Assembly (NCBI RefSeq): GCF_014204945.1
Contig: NZ_JACHMN010000002.1
Location: 3,309,001 to 3,373,000, forward strand
DNA length: 64,000 nucleotides
From: Allocatelliglobosispora scoriae
GTDB lineage: Bacteria > Actinomycetota > Actinomycetes > Mycobacteriales > Micromonosporaceae
Reading direction: 5' to 3'
The notes under the pieces were generated by a model. It was not told the DNA's origin. It ran no database searches and saw only the letters and a program-made list of their open reading frames with translations. Within the stretch, counting starts at the first letter, position 1. Every line of letters starts with the position of its first letter. The position numbers and the translations under genes were made by a program. Shown here one piece after another: positions 46,240 through 53,565 of this stretch.

Positions 46240-46781
46240 GTGCCGTCATCACGTCCCGCGAGACGCACCTCGTCGAGCTCGTCGACACCGAGGGGACCGC
46301 GATCGGCGAGCTCTCGGTCGCCGACGCGCACCAGAGCCCAGGGCGGCTCCACCGCGCATTCTCCGTGCTGCTGATGGACTCCCAGGGCAGGCTCCTGCTC
46401 CAGCAGCGCGCCACGGCCAAGACCCGTTTCCCTGGCCGCTGGGCCAACACCGCCTGCGGGCACCCCGCCCCCGGTGAGAAGCTCGTCACCGCAGCCGCGA
46501 GGCGTCTCGCCGAGGAGGTCGGCCTCACCGGTGTCGATCTCACCGAGGTCGGCGCCTTCACCTATCGCGCGGACGATCCGGCATCCGGCCGGGTCGAGCA
46601 CGAGTACGACCACGTGCTGCTCGGCATCATCGAGCCGACGGCCTACCGGCCCAAGATCGATCCTGCCGAGGTCGCCGCCCTTCGATGGGTCGAGCCATCG
46701 ACACTGTGGGTCGGTCTCAACGAGCACCCCGAGCAGTACGCGCCCTGGCTACCAGGCGTTACCCGCTTAGCACTGCCCTAA
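46236..46781 (+). CDS. idi: isopentenyl-diphosphate delta-isomerase, type I
   Basis: A 181-residue Nudix-fold isomerase interconverting IPP and DMAPP. The active-site cysteine is in NTACGHP, the Nudix-like helix is RRLAEEVGL, and the metal-ligand/catalytic acid motif EHEYDHVL is present. It is translationally coupled to crtI (ATGA) and supplies the allylic primer for the prenyl precursor of the carotenoid. Confidence 0.94.
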   Translation: MSAVITSRETHLVELVDTEGTAIGELSVADAHQSPGRLHRAFSVLLMDSQGRLLLQQRATAKTRFPGRWANTACGHPAPGEKLVTAAARRLAEEVGLTGVDLTEVGAFTYRADDPASGRVEHEYDHVLLGIIEPTAYRPKIDPAEVAALRWVEPSTLWVGLNEHPEQYAPWLPGVTRLALP

Positions 46782-46813
46782 TTCGCCCATCTGTGAAACG
46801 CTGGGGTTACATC

Positions 46814-46841
46814 TGGAGGCTCCGCTGACCCGGGGCCTCCA
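46814..46841 (+). terminator. possible terminator after idi
   Basis: TGGAGGC and GCCTCCA arms around a 14-base loop, 33 bp after the stop. Short arms make this a weak call. Confidence 0.35.
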
Positions 46842-46889
46842 CCTCGTTCGGCTCTCTCGGAGCGCAACCCCCACCTCAGAGGAGCACAG

Positions 46890-47690
46890 ATGGCACGACG
46901 CAACCTCCTTGCCGTCCTGACGACCGCGGCCCTCGCCGGCTCCCTCCTGATCGCCGGCTGCGGCTCATCCGAGCCGACCGCCGCTCCAACCCCCACACCG
47001 TCTCCGTCGGCCTCTCCGTCGCCGTCAGCGGTGCCGTCGCCGTCGGTGAATCCGACGCCGTCGCCCACGAAGAAGCCGCCGAAGCCGCCGAACCCGGTGA
47101 TCAGCAGAACCGGGTCGACGGGAGTGGCGCTCACCTTCGACGACGGGCCGCAGGGCGGTTGGACGCCCCGGATCCTCGACGAGCTCAAGGCGCGCGGGGT
47201 CAAGGCGACCTTCTGCGTGATCGGCTCCCAGGTCTCCGCGCACGCCGATCTGATCCGGCGCATCGTCAACGAGGGCCATACGCTCTGCAACCACAGCTGG
47301 AACCACGAGTTCGCTCTCGGCAAGTGGTCCGATGCGGCGATCAAGACCAACCTGCTCAAGACCGACAATGCGATCCACGCCGTGGTCCCCGGTGTGCCGA
47401 TTCCGTACTTCCGCCAGCCCGGCGGCAACTGGACCGCAGCGGTGAGCCGCGTAGCCAAGTCCCTCGGCAAGAAATCGCTCGGCTGGAGCGTCGACCCCTG
47501 GGACTGGAACAAGCCCGGCACCAGCGCGATCGTCAAGCGAGTGGTCAACAACACGCGCAGCGGCTCGATCGTGCTCCTGCACGACGGCGGCGGCGACCGG
47601 GCGCAGACGCTCGCGGCGATCCGGCAGATCATCCCGATGCTGCTGGCCCGCAAGCTCAAACTCATCCCCATGCCCGCTCCCCAGCCGTAG
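46890..47690 (+). CDS. polysaccharide deacetylase (NodB/CE4) lipoprotein
   Basis: A 266-residue exported lipoprotein. The lipobox cysteine is residue 24 (LIAGCGSS). A Pro/Ser/Thr-rich spacer of about 45 residues follows, then the NodB domain with CE4 motifs: LTFDDGP (motif 1, metal and base Asp), CNHSWNHEF (motif 2 histidines), FRQPGGNW (motif 3), WSVDPWDW (motif 4) and IVLLHDGGG (motif 5). It should remove N-acetyl groups from peptidoglycan or another cell-surface glycan. AGAGGAG lies upstream of the ATG. It stands alone. Confidence 0.92.
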   Translation: MARRNLLAVLTTAALAGSLLIAGCGSSEPTAAPTPTPSPSASPSPSAVPSPSVNPTPSPTKKPPKPPNPVISRTGSTGVALTFDDGPQGGWTPRILDELKARGVKATFCVIGSQVSAHADLIRRIVNEGHTLCNHSWNHEFALGKWSDAAIKTNLLKTDNAIHAVVPGVPIPYFRQPGGNWTAAVSRVAKSLGKKSLGWSVDPWDWNKPGTSAIVKRVVNNTRSGSIVLLHDGGGDRAQTLAAIRQIIPMLLARKLKLIPMPAPQP

Positions 47691-47710
47691 CTCGGGTTCG
47701 GCGTGGCGCG

Positions 47711-47791
47711 GCTTGATCGCGTTGTTTCCGGGAAACAGTCCCTTCGCAGTGCGCTTGAGGGGCCTGGTTCCGGGAAACAACGCGATCAAGC
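47711..47791. repeat. large inverted repeat with nested GTTTCC/GGAAAC palindrome
   Basis: The left arm (47711-47736, beginning GCTTGATCGCGTTGTTTCC) is inverted at 47767-47791. Nineteen bases match perfectly and the match continues beyond, with about 30 bp between the arms. Each arm also contains a near-perfect TTTCCGGGAAA palindrome. It lies between the deacetylase gene and tRNA-Glu. It may terminate transcription or be a dispersed palindromic element. Confidence 0.7.
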
Positions 47792-47920
47792 AGGTCGGAG
47801 GGCGCGCCGGGGGTGGATTTGGCAGGTGGCCTCGCCATCACATATGCTTTCCGAGCCTCCGGCGGGGCCGGATGGGAGCACGAAAACCCTCAACGCAGAA
47901 TATGCAATGATGGTTCGGCC

Positions 47921-47993
47921 GCCCTCATCGTCTAGCGGCCCAGGACGCCGCCCTTTCAAGGCGGTAGCACGGGTTCGAATCCCGTTGGGGGCA
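47921..47993 (+). tRNA. tRNA-Glu (TTC anticodon)
   Basis: Acceptor arm GCCCTCA pairs with TGGGGGC. The anticodon stem CCGCC/GGCGG closes the loop CTTTCAA (anticodon TTC). T-arm GGTTCGAATCC. Discriminator A; no CCA encoded. Confidence 0.95.
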
Positions 47994-48031
47994 CGGAACG
48001 GAGACTGATACAGTCTCAGCAGCAAGAGCAA

Positions 48032-48105
48032 GGTCCTGTGGAGCAGTTGGAGTGCTCGCCGCCCTGTCAAGGCGGAGGTCGCGGGTTCAAGTCCCGTCAG
48101 GACCG
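48032..48105 (+). tRNA. tRNA-Asp (GTC anticodon)
   Basis: Acceptor arm GGTCCTG pairs with CAGGACC. The anticodon loop CTGTCAA has anticodon GTC. T-arm GGTTCAAGTCC. Discriminator G, as expected for Asp. Confidence 0.95.
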
Positions 48106-48128
48106 CAAGATCACCTCGGGGTGATCGC

Positions 48129-48202
48129 GGCCAGGTAGCTCAGTTGGTACGAGCGTCCGACTGAAAATCGGAAGGTCGGCGGTTCGACCCCGCCCCTGGC
48201 CA
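48129..48202 (+). tRNA. tRNA-Phe (GAA anticodon)
   Basis: Acceptor arm GGCCAGG pairs perfectly with CCTGGCC. The anticodon loop CTGAAAA has anticodon GAA. T-arm GGTTCGACCCC. Discriminator A. It completes a Glu-Asp-Phe cluster. Confidence 0.95.
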
Positions 48203-48314
48203 CATAGCCTTTCGCCGGGCTTTCGCGATGCCGACCAGCATTCATGTGGGTCGGCATTTTGCGTCTCACCACGATTCGCTGGCGCCGGGCGGGGCCACCT
48301 GGCAGCCTGAACGG

Positions 48315-49022
48315 ATGCTGAATCAGATTGCCGATGGCGTGTGGGTGCGACAGAGCGCATGGGTCTGGAGCAACACCATCGTCGTCCGCGGTGAGGGCGG
48401 CTTGATCCTGGTCGACCCCGGCATCGAGGGCGCGGAGCTCGACGATCTCGCCGACGACCTGGACCGGCTCGGAACTCCGGTGATCGCCGGGTTCTCCACC
48501 CATCCCCACTGGGATCATCTGCTGTGGCATCCCCGATTCGGCGACGTGCCGCGATACGGCACCGCCGCCTGCGCCCGTGCTGCCGGTGCAGGCCGCGAGC
48601 GGGGGCAGCAGATGGCGGCGGAGAGCGCGTCGGGCGTCCCCCTGGAACTGCTCGGGCTGATCACCCCGCTGCCCGCGGACGGCGGGCCGATCCCGGGCGA
48701 GATCGTCGAGCACGAGGCGCACGCGCCCGGCCATGCGGCACTCCTGCTCGCGGACCGAGGCGTGCTGCTCGCCGGGGACATGCTCTCCGATGTCCTGGTC
48801 CCGATGTTCGGCCTTCCCCGCCCTGATCGGGTGGAGATCTATGAGGCGGCGCTCGACCGGCTGGAGGACCTCGTCAAGCAGGTCGACATCGTGGTGCCCG
48901 GCCATGGCTCCGTTGCCGAGGGTTCCGAGGCGGCGGCCCGCTTCGCGGCGGATCGGGCCTTCATCGACGCGCTGCGGCGCGGCGAGGAACCCGTCGACGA
49001 GCGCTTCGGCCCACGCGGCTAG
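48315..49022 (+). CDS. MBL-fold metallo-hydrolase
   Basis: A 235-residue metallo-beta-lactamase fold protein. THPHWDHLLWH (about residues 65-75) supplies the HxHxDH metal motif, and further ligands lie in APGHAAL, LLAGDMLSD and VVPGHGS. These are found in glyoxalase-II-like and other hydrolases, so the substrate is open. The ATG at 48315 is preferred over an upstream start that would run close to tRNA-Phe. HAD-family gene 33 bp downstream may be co-transcribed. Confidence 0.88.
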   Translation: MLNQIADGVWVRQSAWVWSNTIVVRGEGGLILVDPGIEGAELDDLADDLDRLGTPVIAGFSTHPHWDHLLWHPRFGDVPRYGTAACARAAGAGRERGQQMAAESASGVPLELLGLITPLPADGGPIPGEIVEHEAHAPGHAALLLADRGVLLAGDMLSDVLVPMFGLPRPDRVEIYEAALDRLEDLVKQVDIVVPGHGSVAEGSEAAARFAADRAFIDALRRGEEPVDERFGPRG

Positions 49023-49054
49023 GCACCACCGGGACCGGGTTGGGAGGATGGGTC

Positions 49055-49720
49055 GTGCACAAGCTGCTCCATCAGGCCGAGGCCGTGCTCTTCGACTTCG
49101 ACGGCTCCCTCTGCCGGATCTTCGCCACCCTCACCGACTGGGCCGCCGCCGACCGGGTTCTCTCCGTCCTCGGGCTCGCCGGCGTCGCCCTGCCCCCGCA
49201 CCTGATCACGACCAGCGATCCGATCGAGGTGGCGAGGTTCCTCGCCACCGTCGACGATCGGGAGATCGCGCTCCGCGCCGAGCAGGAACTGCGCGCCGTC
49301 GAGCTGGAAGCCGTCGCCGGTGCGGCGCCCACTCCGGGCGGCCACGAGGCCTTTCGGGCGGTCGCCGCGTCGGGACGCCCGGTCGCGATCGTCAGCAACA
49401 ACTCGCCCGAGGCGGTCGAGGCCTACCTGGCTCTGCACCGGCTGACCGGGCTGACCGACGTGGTCCTGGGCCGGATGCCGGGGCGGCCGGGGTCGATGAA
49501 GCCTCATCCCTACCTGGTGACGATGGCCTGCATGCTGGTGGAGGCCGAGCCCGGCGGATGCGTGTTGATCGGCGACTCGGTCACCGACATCGAGGCGGCC
49601 AAGGCAGCGGGCACGCTCGCCATCGGTCTGGCGAGCCAGCCGGACCGGGCGGCACCCCTCCAGGCCGCAGGCGCCGACGCGGTCATCACCGGCATGACCG
49701 ATCTGCTGGCCACGGCATGA
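49055..49720 (+). CDS. HAD family hydrolase
   Basis: A 221-residue haloacid dehalogenase superfamily phosphatase. Motif I is LFDFDGSL (catalytic DxD near residue 13), motif II is the Ser/Asn-rich IVSNNSPEA, motif III lysine is in MKPHPYL, and motif IV is LIGDSVTDIEAAKAAG. It resembles phosphoglycolate phosphatase-like enzymes but substrate choice cannot be read. GTG 49055 is preceded by GGGAGGATGG. Confidence 0.87.
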   Translation: MHKLLHQAEAVLFDFDGSLCRIFATLTDWAAADRVLSVLGLAGVALPPHLITTSDPIEVARFLATVDDREIALRAEQELRAVELEAVAGAAPTPGGHEAFRAVAASGRPVAIVSNNSPEAVEAYLALHRLTGLTDVVLGRMPGRPGSMKPHPYLVTMACMLVEAEPGGCVLIGDSVTDIEAAKAAGTLAIGLASQPDRAAPLQAAGADAVITGMTDLLATA

Positions 49721-49854
49721 TCACCGCCCGCTGAGCAAGACCGCAGATCTGGGCGTGCTGGGCTCGCCCCGACGCGCCCCACCCGCCACGATCGAGGATC
49801 TCCGTCTCGGAGAAGGTCTCGGTGAGATATCAGTACGGGGGCATCGAGGCTTCT

Positions 49855-49876
49855 TCGAACACACGTTCGATAGAAT
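49855..49876 (+). promoter_or_regulatory. perfect SOS (LexA) box with adjacent -10
   Basis: TCGAACacacGTTCGA at 49855-49870 is an exact match to the actinobacterial LexA consensus. TAGAAT at 49871-49876 is a good -10. The predicted start site is the A of the ATG at 49883, giving a leaderless, DNA-damage-inducible transcript. Confidence 0.88.
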
Positions 49877-49882
49877 GTTCTG

Positions 49883-50134
49883 ATGAATGACGTCGCTGAG
49901 ACCGAGATCGCCTACTGGTCGGCGATCAACCATGGTCGCCTCATGGATATCTGGATCACCCACCGGGTCGGCCCCGCATCGGACTGCTACACGGTCCGTT
50001 TCCGGGCCGGCGGCCTGGGCAATCCGTTCCGCCGCCAGATGCTGCCCACCCTCGACGAGGCCTACCGGGCCGCCTCGGGGCTGAAGGCCGAGTTCCCCGC
50101 CATGATCGAGTGGGCCGGGGGCCCGCTCTCGTGA
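49883..50134 (+). CDS. small SOS-controlled protein, unknown function
   Basis: An 83-residue soluble protein with the segments EIAYWSAINHGRLMDIWITH and RQMLPTLDEAYRAASGLKAE (each shown to 20 residues). It has no signal peptide or membrane helix, and I do not recognise a family. It starts at the ATG that coincides with the transcription start predicted from the -10 behind a perfect LexA box, and no ribosome site precedes it. This marks it as a candidate DNA-damage-response gene. It is monocistronic, with a strong terminator 14 bp after the stop. Confidence 0.75.
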   Translation: MNDVAETEIAYWSAINHGRLMDIWITHRVGPASDCYTVRFRAGGLGNPFRRQMLPTLDEAYRAASGLKAEFPAMIEWAGGPLS

Positions 50135-50147
50135 TGGATGACGGTGC

Positions 50148-50180
50148 CGGGAGTGGACGGGAGCGCCCCGTCCACTCCCG
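50148..50180 (+). terminator. hairpin terminator, bidirectional
   Basis: Fourteen-bp arms CGGGAGTGGACGGG and CCCGTCCACTCCCG with a 5-base loop, between the SOS gene and the convergent hydrolase. Confidence 0.85.
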
Positions 50181-50190
50181 CAACCGGTGA

Positions 50191-51216
50191 TCAGGCTCCG
50201 CAGCCTGCATAGGCGGCCGGCGGCGTCCCGGCCGTGTCTCCCAGGAAGTAGCCCAGGCAGGCCGCGACGAAGGACGGGTTCTCCTCCGGGACGAAGTGAC
50301 CCGCACCCGGCACCGTCACGCCCCGCACGTCGGCGGCGACCGGCTGGAAGAACGCGGGCACGAAGCCGAAGGAGTGGTCCCCGCCCATGGTGAGCACCGG
50401 CATCGTCAGCCGCTTCGCGGCCGCGTTGGCCCGGTTGTCGGCGGCGTCGGTGGCGAAGGCTCGGTAGTACTCGTAGCCGGCGTGGCGTTTGGCGGGGTCG
50501 GCGTAGGCGAGGTAGTACCGCTCCCGGTCGATCGACGGCTTGTTGAAGGCGTAGTCGTAGATCATCCCGTGGTAGGCGGGCACGTCGACGGTGTCGAGGA
50601 TCGTCTCCGGGATCGGGTTCGGGGCGAGGTTGAAGGTGAAGTGGAAGTCGGCGGTGTAGAACTCCTCCAGGCCGTACCCGGATAGGGGCAGGTCGATGAC
50701 GACCAGCCGGTCCACGTCGGCCGGGAAGTCCCGGGCATAGGGGTAGGCGACGAGCACGCCCACGTCGTGGCCGACGACCGTGGCCTTGCCGATGCCGAGC
50801 TTGACGAGCGCCTGGTGGATGCGGCGCGCGGTCGTGGCCTTGTCGAAGCCGCCGGTCGGCACCGTGGACGCGCCGAGGCCGGGCAGGTCGACCGCGATGA
50901 CGGTGTGCTTGCCGACCAGGCCGCTCATGACGTCGTGCCACTCCCACCAGGTCGACGGCCAGCCGTGCAGGAGCAGGACCGCAGGTCCGGTGCCGCCCTT
51001 CACATAGTGGATGGTGGTGCCTTCGACGCTCACCACGCCGTGGGTGAAGGCGGCGTTGAAGCGGGCCCTGCCGACGGTGGGCTCGTCGCCGAGCCGGACT
51101 CCGGCCGAGGTGCTGACCGAGGCGGCGGTGCCCTCAGCGGTGATCAGGAGGGCCAACACGACGAGGGCGACGATGGCGAGAGATCGTCCCAGTCGGGGGC
51201 GGACGGCAAACGGCAT
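50191..51216 (-). CDS. exported alpha/beta hydrolase (epoxide hydrolase/dehalogenase-like)
   Basis: A 341-residue enzyme with an N-terminal signal (about residues 12-33). The alpha/beta hydrolase fold has the oxyanion motif LLLHGWPSTWWEW, the nucleophile elbow VVGHDVGV, where Asp takes the place of Ser, and a C-terminal GAGHFVPEE histidine. An Asp nucleophile with HGWP is the signature of epoxide hydrolases and haloalkane dehalogenases. The extracellular location makes a host-defence or detoxification role possible, but substrate is unknown. No operon partners. Confidence 0.85.
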   Translation of the reverse strand: MPFAVRPRLGRSLAIVALVVLALLITAEGTAASVSTSAGVRLGDEPTVGRARFNAAFTHGVVSVEGTTIHYVKGGTGPAVLLLHGWPSTWWEWHDVMSGLVGKHTVIAVDLPGLGASTVPTGGFDKATTARRIHQALVKLGIGKATVVGHDVGVLVAYPYARDFPADVDRLVVIDLPLSGYGLEEFYTADFHFTFNLAPNPIPETILDTVDVPAYHGMIYDYAFNKPSIDRERYYLAYADPAKRHAGYEYYRAFATDAADNRANAAAKRLTMPVLTMGGDHSFGFVPAFFQPVAADVRGVTVPGAGHFVPEENPSFVAACLGYFLGDTAGTPPAAYAGCGA

Positions 51217-51327
51217 GGGGAACCTTCCGAGGCTATGCCGAGACCACAGCGGACACGGACTCCCGGAATGCTACGGATAGACCTCCGTTAGGCGTTTACG
51301 CCAAAATGCGCCATCGGCGCACGGCCG

Positions 51328-51714
51328 TCAACCGCGCCGGCGCAGTGTCGCCGCCGTCGACCCGGCGAGGGTGAGCAGGCACTCCGACAGGATGCCGTCC
51401 GCATCGGCCGCGCCTATCAGGGCCTGGCCGGTGTGCATGTCCTCGTTGAGATAGGCGCTGACGAAGCGGGCGACCCAGCGTGCGTCATAGGTCGCGTCCT
51501 CGATGCCCTCGAACTCCAGCGACCAGTGCCCGGACGGCTGCCCGTCACCGGCGATCGTGCTGGCCAGGCACCATGCGACCGCCGTCACGCCGGAGACTCC
51601 GGCCTTGCCGACCACCTCGTTGAAGGTGTCGGCAACGGCGTCCGAGTCGCCCGCCAGGGCTCGGTCCAGGACAAGGGCCGCATCTTCAAAGACGCCGTGT
51701 GAATCGCCGGTCAC
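51328..51714 (-). CDS. hypothetical protein
   Basis: A 128-residue soluble protein with segments GVFEDAALVLDRALAGDSDA, AVAWCLASTIAG and WVARFVSAYLNEDMHTGQAL. It is probably mostly helical, with no signal or membrane segment. I do not recognise a family. GTG 51714 is a tentative start; an in-frame start at 51768 adds an Arg-rich extension. It has no evident partner. Confidence 0.55.
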   Translation of the reverse strand: MTGDSHGVFEDAALVLDRALAGDSDAVADTFNEVVGKAGVSGVTAVAWCLASTIAGDGQPSGHWSLEFEGIEDATYDARWVARFVSAYLNEDMHTGQALIGAADADGILSECLLTLAGSTAATLRRRG

Positions 51715-51849
51715 ATTGGGAGCATATGCGGGCCTGGCAAGCCGACATCGCGATCCCACTCGTCTCATAACGCAATACTCCCGCTGGGTACCGGACAGAT
51801 CCCCTTCGCGTTAGTCTCCATGCGTCCTTGACCCCGGAAAGGCCCCCGC

Positions 51850-53199
51850 ATGCGCCACCTACCCGGCTTTCGCCTCGTTCTCTGTGCGGCCCTGCTGGCC
51901 ACCGTCGCCGGCTGCGGCCCGGACAGCGATCAGAACAGCAGCCCCACCGCCCCCGTACGCCTCTACGGCTCCGACGGCAACATGCTCAACGGTGTCGGCG
52001 CGCTGGTGAAGAACCAGCCCCGTCTGCTGGACGGGATGAAGGGCACGGCACCGCTGATCCGGCTGACGGAGGATTTCCGGCGCCGCCTGAACAACATCGA
52101 CCCGAATCTGCACGACCTGGCCTACGCCGGGGAGTCCTATGACGCGGTCGTCATCGCCGCCCTCGCCACGCAGCTCGCCCGGACCACGGATCCGGAGGTG
52201 GTCAAGAACTACATCGTCGGCGTGACCAACTTCGGGCAGCCGTGCACCGCGGTGGCGGAGTGCCTGAATCTGGCCCGTGAGGGCAAGGACCTGCAGTATG
52301 TCGGCGTCACGGTGAAGACCGGGCTGAGCGAGATCGGCGAGCCGTCGACGACCACCTACGGCACGATGCACTTCGACACCAACAACAAGATCAATGATGT
52401 GCTCACCGAGTATGTCGGCGCCGGCGCCCCCGGTACGGCGAGCGCGCAGCCCGGTCCGGCACCGGCGAAGCCGAGCACGAAGCCGACCGGTGCCCCGCTG
52501 ATCATCGGCGACCTCACCTCCCACTCCGGTGGCAACAGCGAGAGCAACCCGCCGATCTACGCGGGTGCCCGGCTGGCGATCAAGGAGATCAACGACGCGG
52601 AGGGCGTTCTGGAGAAGCCGGTCCAGTGGCTCAACGGCGACGACAAGACCGACATCGAAAAGGCGAAGGCACAGCTCAAGGCGCATATCAGCGCCGGTGC
52701 CCAGATCGTGCTCGGCCCGACGACATCACGGGTCACGGCGGGCGTGATGGAGCAGATCACCTCGTCCAAGGTGATCGCGATCAGCCCGTCGGCGACCTCG
52801 GCGCAGCTCTCCACCGTCGTCGACGACGGCCGGTTCTTCCGCACGGCACCCTCGGACGTGCTGCAGGGCAAGGCGCTCGCCGACGTGATCCTCCGCGACG
52901 GCACCAAGCGGATCTCGATCATCGCGATGAAGGGCGCCTACGGCGAGGGCCTGCAGATCAACGTGCGGGACGAGCTGATCAAGGCGGGTGTCCCGAGCTC
53001 GGCGATCCAGACCCTCAACTACGACGCGCCCTCCGACGACGCCGTGGCGATCAACGTCTCCGAACAGGTCAAGTCGATCAAGGGATTCGCGCCGGACGGC
53101 GTACTCGTCATCGGGCTGGACGAATCCGCGCAGGTCCTGACGCAGCTCGCGACGGCCGGGGTGGATCCGCGCAAGACCCCCGCGCCGAAGGCTGATTAA
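51850..53199 (+). CDS. substrate-binding lipoprotein with apparently permuted type-I periplasmic-binding lobes
   Basis: A 449-residue exported lipoprotein (lipobox Cys22 in TVAGCGPD). The N-terminal half (YGSDGNM, AGESYDAVVIAALATQLA, YGTMHFDTNN) resembles the C-terminal lobe of Leu/Ile/Val-type binding proteins. After a Pro/Ala/Thr-rich linker (about residues 198-215) the second half (PLIIGDLTSHSGG, AGARLAIKEIN, IVLGPTTSRVTAGVM) resembles their N-terminal lobe. The order is therefore reversed. No permease or ATPase gene is adjacent, so it may act as a sensor or scavenger. Confidence 0.75.
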   Translation: MRHLPGFRLVLCAALLATVAGCGPDSDQNSSPTAPVRLYGSDGNMLNGVGALVKNQPRLLDGMKGTAPLIRLTEDFRRRLNNIDPNLHDLAYAGESYDAVVIAALATQLARTTDPEVVKNYIVGVTNFGQPCTAVAECLNLAREGKDLQYVGVTVKTGLSEIGEPSTTTYGTMHFDTNNKINDVLTEYVGAGAPGTASAQPGPAPAKPSTKPTGAPLIIGDLTSHSGGNSESNPPIYAGARLAIKEINDAEGVLEKPVQWLNGDDKTDIEKAKAQLKAHISAGAQIVLGPTTSRVTAGVMEQITSSKVIAISPSATSAQLSTVVDDGRFFRTAPSDVLQGKALADVILRDGTKRISIIAMKGAYGEGLQINVRDELIKAGVPSSAIQTLNYDAPSDDAVAINVSEQVKSIKGFAPDGVLVIGLDESAQVLTQLATAGVDPRKTPAPKAD

Positions 53200-53220
53200 T
53201 TACCTCTGCATTGCCCACCT

Positions 53221-53246
53221 GGCAGCCACCGCCTAGCGTGGCTGCC
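53221..53246 (+). terminator. hairpin after binding-protein gene
   Basis: GGCAGCCAC and GTGGCTGCC arms with an 8-base loop, 21 bp past the stop. Confidence 0.6.
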
Positions 53247-53276
53247 GGGCAATCCCACAATCAAAGGAGTTCCCCC

Positions 53277-53513
53277 ATGGGCGAGACCGTAGAGACGCGC
53301 GGCGACGACCGCGTCGACCTCATCAAGGGCGACACCAACCAGGACGGCAAGGCCGACGTCTGGGCCTCGGACACGGACGGCGACGGCAAGGCCGACCTGT
53401 TCCAGTTCGACACGGACGGCGACGGCGAAGTAAACATCACGCTCGTCGACCTCGACCAGGACGGCAAGCCGGACATCACGGTCGACGGCGACGGTGGCCA
53501 CGCGCCCAACTGA
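53277..53513 (+). CDS. miniprotein of four 13-residue calcium-loop-like repeats
   Basis: A 78-residue acidic protein. Four tandem 13-residue units follow the pattern D-x-(N/D)-x-D-G-K-A-D, for example DTNQDGKADVWAS and DTDGDGKADLFQF. This resembles EF-hand, dockerin or thrombospondin type-3 calcium loops. There is no signal peptide. The ATG at 53277 has AAAGGAG 8 bp upstream. It probably binds divalent cations in the cytoplasm; the partner is unknown. It is flanked by a terminator on each side and converges on the PrsW gene. Confidence 0.75.
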   Translation: MGETVETRGDDRVDLIKGDTNQDGKADVWASDTDGDGKADLFQFDTDGDGEVNITLVDLDQDGKPDITVDGDGGHAPN

Positions 53514-53527
53514 GCGCCGGCTCCTCC

Positions 53528-53556
53528 GGTGGTCAGGGCCGCGCGCCCTGGCCACC
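53528..53556. terminator. bidirectional hairpin
   Basis: GGTGGTCAGGGC and GCCCTGGCCACC arms (one G-T mismatch) with a 5-base loop between two convergent genes. Confidence 0.7.
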
Positions 53557-53565
53557 GCACGGCCG

